The notes under the pieces are model-generated. The model did no database searches. It was not told the origin of the DNA and saw nothing but the letters and a program-made list of their open reading frames with translations. The position numbers and the translations under genes were made by a program. A DNA stretch of 64,000 nt from Atrina japonica (Eukaryota > Mollusca > Bivalvia > Pterioida > Pinnidae): positions 2,985,001-3,049,000 of the forward strand of contig BROG01000006.1 in assembly GCA_030159075.1 (NCBI GenBank). Direction: 5' to 3'. Below, one piece after another: positions 56,036 through 64,000 of this stretch. Position 1 is the first letter of the stretch, and every line of letters begins with the position of its first letter.

Positions 56036-59000
56036 CTAAAAATAAAAAATCATAATGCGTTAATACTACCATATATACTTATATGAATCCGCTGTTGTTG
56101 AATTTTGATGACATGCACTAATTTCATCTTTTCTTTTCTCCTGAAAAAAATCTGTATTGTTGCCAAGTTTTTTCTTTCTTTTTATCTTGCATGATGATGA
56201 CTAACAAAATTTGTGAATCAGAATGGATACTGTGGGTGAAAAGTGCATGTTCTAGCTACTTGAACTGTATAGTACCGAACAAAAGAGTGAAAAAAATCAA
56301 ATGAATAGCTCGGTAGATTTTATAAGTCAAAATGTACAACTTGGTATATTTGTCACTGAACACAATAGACATTTTCATCAGAAATAATGACAGCTCCACT
56401 AATTTTCTGCTTGGTTGTGCAAGGCCATGACTACTAACAGATAGAATACTATATAGTTGCTAGTATTTCTGAAGGATTTAATTTGGCTCTATTTGTGGTC
56501 AAAGCAAATGCCGCGAGTATAACACCTTACACTTATGAAGTTTCAAAAGGCAATTATAGAAATTACCTGTCAAAATTTATTCACATATTTTATGTTATAC
56601 ACGAATCAAAGAATGTTTGTAAGCTTTACTTAAAAATTCTATACGATATATCCGTGAAACAGTTGTAATACAATTTCTTGATTGTTTCAGAAACAGTATT
56701 GCATTAAATTTGATACCCATGAATAAGTCCCCTTTTAATTTTCTTCACATGAAATTCAACTATACTGAAACCATTAATTCACTTCAATTGAATGTACCAC
56801 AGAACTCAATGTATACATGTAGTTCCGATTTCATAAAATATGTCCTGCATAGTTCTGACTATATAAGACATGTCCTGTAATATTCCTATCCTTAAGAGAT
56901 AACCAATCAAAAATGTAAATGAATGCTGTGAAGTAAGAAGATTGGGGATTTAATTTTTACAATAAATGACACTTTTTTCAAATAAATAGGAACATTTGGT
57001 GAAAATCATAAATTAAAAATAGAACTTGATCTTTCCCCACCTCCTGCCAAATTAGTTCTGATTACCAAGTATTTGTATTTGAAGGTTGTGAAAACTTGCA
57101 AAACTCACCTGAGATGCTAACTTCTGCGATGTCCAGATAGCTGACTTCAAACCTCTGAACTTCTGCTATTTCCTGAAGCATTTGACAGTAATTTGTGGCA
57201 GGAGCACTCAAATTTGTGTTCTTAAGTTTTTTATTCCCACGAATTTTTTGATAAAATTGTTGTAGTTCTTTGTTCTGTTGAGCATTTGGTATTGGAATCT
57301 TCACTTTTAATTCTTTAAGTGCTGTGTAAGATGCTCTTAACTCTGAAGCATTCTAGTAAATAAGAAAAACAAGATATACATGTATTTCAGAAATACTAAA
57401 GGCCAGTTTTGAAAAGTCCCTTGACTGCATATTTCAACTAAATTGAACCTGTGTATAAGGGTCACCTGCACATAAAGGCCAAAATTCTGGGTCCAGGGTG
57501 GGTGGCCCCTATATACAGGTTTTACTGTATTTCAGAAATACTACGCCCACTAGAATTAAAAAATTCAAGGGGATTTTTCCTACTTCCTAAATTCTGGGTC
57601 CAGGGTAGAAAGAAAATGGGGAAATATATACGTCGTTTTAATTAAAACAGAAAAACTTAATTTGAGACATTTCTTAAGAAATACTTACCGGTAATTTGAA
57701 ACTCCAAATTGGGAATATTTGCATATTTTGGGGGAAAATACAAGCCATTTTTGGGTCCTGTAACCAGGCCAAAAAAGGCCCAGGAAAATTCCTGATTTAT
57801 AAGATTTGTAAAGTTCCATAACTCTGGCAAATACTCCTTCACCCCTGAATTTCTGAATGGTATGTTCTTTCTATTGTGTATGACAAGTCTACTGTGGTCC
57901 GTAGGGTTGAAAGGGTTAATTGATCTTATTTAAGATAATATCAATATAATGTTTTACACCAAAATTGATGATAGAAACTCAAGTCATTTGACAGGAACCA
58001 CAATGGTGCCAAATAGACAAACCAATAACAATGTGCCACCACCTCCTCCCAACCCAGACAAATTGAAATAAAGAAAAGTTATTGGACAACTGGACCAGTG
58101 AATAAAGGAATTTCACTGGTCAAAGAAAATGTTTTACTGGTCTGTATATATATACACAATTGAAAAGAAATGGAAAATTACTGGTCATTTGGACCAGTTA
58201 TCAGATAGATTTTTGCTGGACTTTTGTAAAATTCACCGGTTTTTCTGGTAACACCAGTGAATTTCGAAAAATCTGCCAACTCCTACAATATTTTATCTGT
58301 GGTGCAAAAAAACAGAAACAATTCAATAACACTGAACCAGGTATGATTGGTTTATATCTATCTAACTCTAATACTTAAAATGTGACCTTAAACCCATAGG
58401 TAAAATCTTCCTGTATGTTTCATGTTTCAGAATGGGTCAAGGGGCACATATTGGTAAAATTAGCAATATTTACACTGACATTTGGATAATCACCATTGAA
58501 TATATGCTTTGAAATATAAAAAAGCAAAGATCCCAAAGTATTAACCTAAATTAGTCCAAGAGACCATGTATAAATCTGGTGGACACTGGACAAACACAGA
58601 TCTCTGAGGGAAAACCTACCATTGTTTACAATTTAGTTTCATGTTGTTTATTGAAAAAAAAACACAGACATTCTTATTCTAGTCATACAATACTCAACCA
58701 AATGTATGAGTGGAGAGAAAATTATAAGAGTCAAGCATTATGATAATACATTCATACTTTTGGATGTATTTGAGATTCATTATTATTCAGCAACAATCTA
58801 AGGTCGTGGTTTTTAAAACTCTCCTGCAGTAACCAATCCCTTTCTATTGACATTACCAAAGCCTGTCCGCAAAATCTACATCAAAACAAAATAAGTTAAT
58901 GTCTGGCTAGCAGGTTTTGAGAAGTCATCCATGAAAGAAAATAGATAACTAGGGCCAGCCTTAAAAATATGTTTGTTTCCCCTTCCCAACTCTAGTCTGA

Positions 59001-62000
59001 AATGTTTGGGTAGGTAGGTAGGTAATTTTTTTTTTCTTGACAAGCCTGATTTTGTATGACAAACTGATTTCTACACAAAAAAATAGCTTTTCAAGTGCGA
59101 TATTATTTGTGTTCAATCTAATTTATGCTGTCCAATTTGGTGGATAAAATGGATTACCAAAGTATCTGCAGATACAATTACAGAAACACCTTTTTGTTTT
59201 TCATCAGGGGAAAATTTTTCCTCCTGAGTCATTATGATCTCGTCTTACAAGGATTCAAAGAAATTTCCGCAAGTGTTGTCAGTGCTAAGCTTTCTTAGTT
59301 TATTATAAACAATGGCTTTGGACAGTTTGCCATCAACTGTTACCTCAACTGGGGCACAAAACATCGTCTTGTTGTCAGACATGATCGGTTTGCCATGCTC
59401 TAAAAATATATGACTTAATAGATTAAACACTATTTATTCTACAAATTGTCATTTTTTTTTCCAAAACAGGTTCTTCTATTTTCTAGAATTTTTTTTAGAA
59501 TTCTAATTCTCGACTGAAATTTTAATTGCCTGCCATGAAAATCTGGTTGCCCAAAAGAAAACTATTTTATTTAATTTTGTGGTTTTTTTTAATTTATTGT
59601 TATTTTAATAGATAAATTCATTGTAAATGCATCATTATTATTACTATTATCAATTATTTTTATTACTCTTTCATGATGTTACTACCAATACTATGTACTA
59701 CTATGTGTTTAAATCAAAATAAATTACAAAAGTTAAGTTTTCACTATTGTTAGATGAAAACAATAGCTATTCATTTCTATGTATTTCATTTAAACTTTTA
59801 TTTACAGTAGCTATTTTTATCATTCACATTATTCATATCATTATAATTCAAAATTTACAACTTTTATATATAATGTATAGTGTTATGATTATTTTACCAA
59901 ATCCTGAAATTCAGGTCTGTTCGGTATTGGTTCTTTTATTACACGTCCAACTTCCATTCACTTCCTCCACATTGGATTTGTGGTGGAACTATTAAAAGGG
60001 AAACAATCTTTGAGGGTTTGTATAAATAGATACTGAAATTTGATACTCTAATATAAAAAAAAATTATCAGTATGACACAGGCTATAAATTTTTTTCAGTC
60101 GGTCGATTTCCGCGAGTCGGTCGGGGAAGGGGAAACAAACAATATTTTAATTTAGACCTAGTGAACAAAGATGAATGAATAGAGAAGGCAATAACTCACA
60201 ATATGTCTTCAGCCACCGTGGCCTAAAACTCTACATGTATAAGCGATACTCTACACTGCACATGACATCCTCATTTAATAATAATCCCAAAATATGATTC
60301 ATACATTTACAGAACAAATTTCATATAGCTTGTCCTAAGACTGCAGGCAGCTCTACCTACCAGTGGAATTTCATCATCATCATCTGATTCCTCAATCTGT
60401 GTGGTATCATTTCCGTCCTGTATTATGTTTTGTATCTGATGTAGCATTAAGCTAGCTGCCTTGCGTTTTGCAGCCTTTTTAGATCTTCCAGTACCTAGAT
60501 AATAATAATATAAGATCATACTTTAGACAAGCTGATTAACAAGTAGATTAAGCTGAATGGTCATACATTTGTATCAAGCCATAGATAAAGTTTCACAAAA
60601 TTTTACCATATTTTGGGAATGGTGCCAGATCAATCATATTTCAAAAAATGTATGCCTTAAACATAAATAATATTCAATTTAATGTTTATTATGCATCTTG
60701 ATAAAGTGTTTAATACATCAGCAGTGTTCAATCTAGAACCATGAACAAGGGGGCCAGACGGGCCCATGCTATTAAAATCAGGGGGCCATTTTCAAAAAGA
60801 AGGGGTCATAACATATAAAGAAAAACTTACCAGTTGTGATGAGCTTAGAGTTTACTGTAACCATCGTAACTGTCCATGTACATTGTTCACCAATATACAA
60901 AAATTGGTACTTCCTGTAGTGAAGGGATTTACTTTTTTAAATTTTGTGCATACACTACAGTTCACAGTACAAGAATTGTCATCATAAGTAAATCAGCTTT
61001 TAAAACGTTCGTCGTGTAACCACTGATTTTGAATTCTGATTCTTAAAGACAGATTCTGATTTTTCTGCTGTTTTTTTTTTCACTTGATGACGAGCTTGGG
61101 TTGTTTTGAATATCATTTCGAGTTTTTTTAGAACTGTGGGTGACTGAGAAAAAGTCCGATATTCTCTTCATGTTTTTAAATTTAGACAGAGAGAAAAACG
61201 TTGTCTGCACATGGATTCAGCACATAATACGTTTGACAGCATATAGCAGACCTTAAGCGTTTGGCAGAATCTGACACTGAAGCCTCGTTTCATCTAATAA
61301 TACCAGGCAGTTACTTTCGGCTATGTGGTTTGCTCAAGACTATCCATAACCCAAATAATTCAGTCGTTATATTCCGTTCACTTCGATCACTGCATTAACC
61401 TAGCGTAGTATGTAGAGATAATTGGAAACGGAGCGGGCTTGAATTATTTGCGGTAGACTATCAACGATGTTACATTTCAAGGTATTATTTCAGCTTATAC
61501 GTGAACATTTGATTGAAATAAAGTTATCACTGGGAAGATTAGCATTGCACCCGAGTGGCCCATCATTGAATTTTAATTGCGCCATGTCCGATTTCAGCGG
61601 GCCATTGACACAATGGCTCGGCCTAGATTGAACACTGCATCAGAATTCCATCTTTTTTTTTTACATTTTTCTGAGCTTTATTGCAGATGCTGCACCATAA
61701 CACACAATGCTTAATTACTAAAAATTACCTTTCTCTGTAAACTTTCCTAGTTTGACCACACATACAAATTCTCTTTTATGAGGAGGTCCCTGTTCATTGG
61801 CAAACTCATAAATTGGAGGTTTAATCAATTTCTTTTGTGTGAATTCTTGGAGTTCTCCTACTGGGTTACCTGGGACATCTCCTTCAAGAGCCTGACTTTG
61901 TCTTAATATATAAAAAAAAAAAAACAAGACAAACATTAGTAAGCTCTCTGATTTAAACATCCATATATACACTTTAAAAAGTCAATTAACAATGGTTTGT

Positions 62001-62332
62001 CAAACTACATTTAGCAAAAGTTCTGAAATCAGGGATTCCAAACACAGACAAAGATGAATTCTTGATCTTTGATTCTGTAAGTTTTCTTGTTTAACGACAG
62101 TGTTCTAGGATTCCCATCTCTCGTCACCCGTGCCAAGTCAAGATTCGAAATCGGAAAGTCAATTTTCAAACTCGTATTATCCGTGGGAAAGTTAAACAAA
62201 TAATTAAATAAATCCATGCATGAATTTTTTTATTACTGACTGTAAATTTGTTTTTCTTATATGAAATAAATCGGCATTTTAGTACGAATGCGGTCAATAC
62301 CTGATGTTTCTGATGGCACCGGGAAATCCCAT
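55899..62332 (-). CDS. TARBP2: dsRNA-binding protein of TARBP2/PRKRA/Loquacious type; seven coding exons
   Basis: Partner of Dicer/Argonaute in small-RNA loading (family knowledge). Exons in gene order: 62301-62332, 61729-61901, 60357-60494, 59249-59399, 58857-58875, 57109-57352, 55899-56035. All phases agree and sum to 894 bases (297 residues). A central-type dsRBD at residues 23-89 (NPVGELQEFTQKK, EQGPPHKREFVC, GRSKKAAKRKAASLML) has the KKxAK lysines needed for RNA binding. An acidic linker EESDDDDEIPLV follows. The C-terminal third dsRBD (NYCQMLQEIAEVQRFEVSYL, DIAEVSISG, CLVQLSTMPIAVCHGTG, DDAHAQAAYSALEYLRLM) is the protein-binding kind. The N-terminal dsRBD of the family is not seen; it may lie on exons beyond the window, since 62301-62332 could also be the end of an internal exon (acceptor CTATTTTAG at about 62352, same frame). 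Confidence 0.85.
56036..57108 (-). other. TARBP2-like, last intron: no features
   Basis: AT-rich, no repeat recognised. Confidence 0.5.
57109..57352 (-). CDS. TARBP2: TARBP2-like, coding exon 6 (residues 172-253)
   Basis: Acceptor TTTACTAG, donor CTCAG|GTGAGT. Starts NASELRASYTALKELKVKIP and ends NYCQMLQEIAEVQRFEVSYL-DIAEVSISG, the first half of the third dsRBD. Confidence 0.9.
57353..58856 (-). other. TARBP2-like, intron 5
   Basis: Contains 57835-57920, an inverted match to 11035-11110, two GGGTCCAGGGT-containing short repeats at 57485-57605 and a Penelope-tail scrap at 58517-58605. No gene. Confidence 0.5.
58857..58875 (-). CDS. TARBP2: TARBP2-like, probable 19-base microexon (residues 165-171)
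   Basis: Between acceptor TTTTGATGTAG and donor TTTG|GTAATG. It restores the frame between the flanking exons (phase 2 in, phase 0 out), giving ES-LFCGQAL-NASEL. Without it the two neighbours do not join in frame. Confidence 0.55.
58949..60162. repeat. Inverted repeat pair flanking TARBP2-like exon 4
   Basis: 58949-59024 (TTTGTTTCCCCTTCCC, then GGTAGGTAGGTAGG) and 60091-60162 (GGGGAAGGGGAAACAAAC) are inverted copies of one repeat, about 1.1 kb apart, on either side of exon 4. Confidence 0.65.
59249..59399 (-). CDS. TARBP2: TARBP2-like, coding exon 4 (residues 115-165)
   Basis: Acceptor ATATTTTTAG, donor CCTT|GTAAGA. Encodes the linker EHGKPIMSDNKTMFCAPVEV, TVDGKLSKAIVYNKLRKLST and CGNFFES. 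No domain is recognised; the VDGKLSK block looks conserved rather than random. Confidence 0.75.
59400..60356 (-). other. TARBP2-like, intron 3
   Basis: AT-rich; only the right half of the inverted repeat pair is recognised. Confidence 0.5.
60357..60494 (-). CDS. TARBP2: TARBP2-like, coding exon 3 (residues 69-115)
   Basis: Acceptor TTATTATCTAG, donor GGTAG|GTAGAG. Encodes TGRSKKAAKRKAASLMLHQI (second helix of the dsRBD with the RNA-contacting lysines) and the acidic TTQIEESDDDDEIPLV. Confidence 0.88.
60722..61637. mobile_element. hAT-like non-autonomous DNA transposon in intron 2
   Basis: Perfect 15-base terminal inverted repeats CAGTGTTCAATCTAG (60722-60736 and 61623-61637), with CATCAG directly outside both ends as probable target duplication. 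916 bases; no transposase recognised. The hAT label rests on the CAGTG terminus. Confidence 0.75.
61729..61901 (-). CDS. TARBP2: TARBP2-like, coding exon 2 (residues 11-69)
   Basis: Acceptor TATATATTAAG after a poly-T tract, donor AAAG|GTAATT. Encodes QALEGDVPGNPVGELQEFTQ, KKLIKPPIYEFANEQGPPHK, REFVCVVKLGKFTEKG: the first half of the RNA-binding dsRBD. Confidence 0.9.
62301..62332 (-). CDS. TARBP2: TARBP2-like, first visible coding exon (residues 1-11)
   Basis: ATG GGA TTT CCC GGT GCC ATC AGA AAC ATC AG, then donor GTATTG. The phase fits the next exon exactly. The frame stays open upstream to a possible acceptor at 62352, so the true start could lie farther 5'. Confidence 0.5.
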
Positions 62333-62352
62333 CACTGCATTTTTAGAACTAA

Positions 62353-64000
62353 AATAGATATAATCCCAACGTCATAAAAAATAATTTTATCATCCAATGA
62401 AAATTCAGATTTTAATTTTGCCCTTATTGCTCTTCGTTTTCCGATTTCCAAAACAAGGTAAACTATCAAAAGCAAAACTTCGGCAACTTGGAAATAGAGG
62501 ACGATTTTGAAAACTAAAGAATAGAAAATGATCACTTGTATTTAAAACATGTATATTTTTTCATTCATAATTTCACATCATTATTCAGTCGGAAACATGT
62601 ATCCATTTGAAACAAAAACACGATGACTGGAACTTGGGAGAAAGTCCCTCGTTTTGATATGAACATCGATGCAATGGAATCATTGCACTGGTTAGCTTTG
62701 TAAATGTATATTAGGCTTACATTACGCTGTAAATTATAATTTCCATTAATTAAACACTATTGAAATCTTTCAAAGTATTTAGAAAAAACGTATGCATGTA
62801 ATATTTAATCCTTTTCAGTCTATTGCTATAAATCATTACACTCGGTTGTAATGTATGTAAACAAGTTTCTGGGTGAAAAGTAATTTTAACATAAACATCA
62901 GCTGTTTTACAGCTCTGCTGTATAGTCGTTCTCTAGCATATTGTTTTTAGGTCTACTGTTTTATTTTTCAGCATGTTGTGAGAACCAAAGTAGATATATG
63001 TGCATCACTTGCTTCATCAATTAATATTTAGAATTCAACTGATATTAAAAGAGCTTTTGAGCAACTCAAAAAAGTCAATTTAATTTGGGTATAGAGTACT
63101 AGATTTACTAGTCGTTTAAGCTATTCAGTTGGACTGCTATTGGTGCCATTGGGCCCTGTTGCTGTTCAACTGAAAATGCTGACCAACTTTCAACAAATCA
63201 AAAAAGAATTTGATGTTCTACTGGGACAGTTATTTGCGCGTTTGAATAGCAAGTAACATATTTATGATGTTAGTTAAAAATCAGCCTGCTTGGCAATTAA
63301 TTACACTTTTTTGGGAAGGACATTAAAATTTAGAAAATGACAAGCATCAGCTTACAGTATTTTATGATCGGTAGATGTTAAACACAATCCGTACACAATA
63401 CACAACACGGACACAAATCAAAAAGTATGTACACGGAAACCTTGGCTTTTTCCATTTGAATTCTTGTAAACGGGTGTTCAATTGTGGTGCGACAATCACA
63501 GTCAAGGAAGACAAACATTAAACAACACGTTAATACTATAAATATTTTTTAAAGAAGTGCAAGTTTTTTGACATGCATTTCCTTTATATTTTTTTCATTT
63601 TAAAAGGATTATATGAAATTTGTTTCCTATGACTTTTAATTATTACAAGTTATAACACAAATATATAAATTCAAAGAGCAATTATGCGAAACTTCATGTA
63701 CAAAATAAGTCAGGGAAAGATAAGTTGTGGGAAAGTCATTTTCAAGTATGAACTTTCCCTTGTAAAGTTGAAAATGCAAGAAAATCATAGAACACTGTAT
63801 TTTAACGCATAAAAAAAAATATGTATAGTGGAACCTTGCTTAACAACCACATCAAATTTAAGACTGCAATTAGCCTCTTGAAAATTTCCAAATAAATATT
63901 TCGTTAGAACAGACACCCACTAAAAGATCACCTTGCTTATCAGACCACTTTTAGTCAGTCAGTTGGGTGGTCTTATTAACAGTGATGTCCCACTGTACAT
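62353..64000. other. Right flank of the window
   Basis: No dsRBD exon recognised. A 26-codon plus-strand frame at 62623-62703 (MTGTWEKVPRFDMNIDAMES...) is possible but unsupported. The last 175 bases form a MITE-like repeat. Confidence 0.4.
63825..64000. mobile_element. MITE-like repeat, AGTGGAACCTTGCTTAAC ... CCCACTGTACA
   Basis: ATAGTGGAACCTTG at the left and CAGTGATGTCCCACTGTACA at the right end are rough inverted repeats; the inside contains GGTGGTCTTATTAACAGTG. Similar in style to 51342-51480 and 52914-53394. Confidence 0.45.

Noticed and set aside
57657..57842. Candidate extra exon of the TARBP2-like gene
   Set aside because: Not flanked by splice sites of the right phase, and unrelated to the family; the 19-base microexon solves the frame instead.
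62332..62535. Hydrophobic 67-codon minus-strand frame as a membrane protein exon
   Set aside because: Composition reflects T-rich DNA; no splice logic connects it to the TARBP2-like exons.

Overview
The window is animal nuclear DNA: coding sequence is split into short exons with GT..AG borders, the DNA is AT-rich, and it is crowded with (TA)n, (CA)n and (GA)n microsatellites, tRNA-derived SINEs, Penelope-like retroelement pieces and small DNA transposons. The SINE type (tRNA head, conserved core, ACAATAAACAAA tail) and the repeat opening TAGCTCACTTGAGCCGAAGG are what I would expect in a bivalve mollusc, so a bivalve or close lophotrochozoan is the best guess. This is an inference; no search was run.

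Layout. 0.36-1.25 kb: an intronless rhodopsin-type GPCR. 2.25-6.4 kb: a ~2 kb segment present twice in tandem. 7.0-9.2 kb: relics of a Crypton-type tyrosine recombinase and of an LTR retrotransposon with a tRNA-Pro primer-binding site. 9.2-16.1 kb: no gene, repeats only, including a 58-base poly-C run. 16.1-32.1 kb (+): a nine-exon asparagine synthetase gene (ASNS copy 1), with a decayed Penelope-like element in intron 6. 32.1-39.7 kb: spacer with a second copy of the DNA that lies upstream of ASNS copy 1. 39.7-48.2 kb (-): a second complete asparagine synthetase gene (copy 2), tail-to-tail with the first and with all nine coding exons of identical length. 48.2-55.9 kb: repeats. 55.9-62.3 kb (-): a TARBP2/PRKRA/Loquacious-type dsRNA-binding protein gene, seven coding exons reconstructed, one of them a 19-base microexon; exons for a first dsRBD may lie beyond the window. 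62.4-64 kb: flank.

Both ASNS copies would convert aspartate, glutamine and ATP to asparagine. Copy 2 looks canonical. Copy 1 keeps the glutaminase and PP-loop motifs but its exon 6 is strongly diverged, including the conserved Thr-Thr before the active-site Arg. Exon 6 of copy 2 is odd in another way: its last ~50 bases plus the splice donor have been amplified about seven times in the following intron.

The most unusual non-coding signal is a dispersed repeat (four copies near 16.9, 36.5, 36.8 and 47.3 kb) that folds as a minimal type I hammerhead ribozyme, with a six-base stem I, CUGAUGA, GAAAC and a GUC cleavage triplet. It is probably part of a Penelope-like element or retrozyme.
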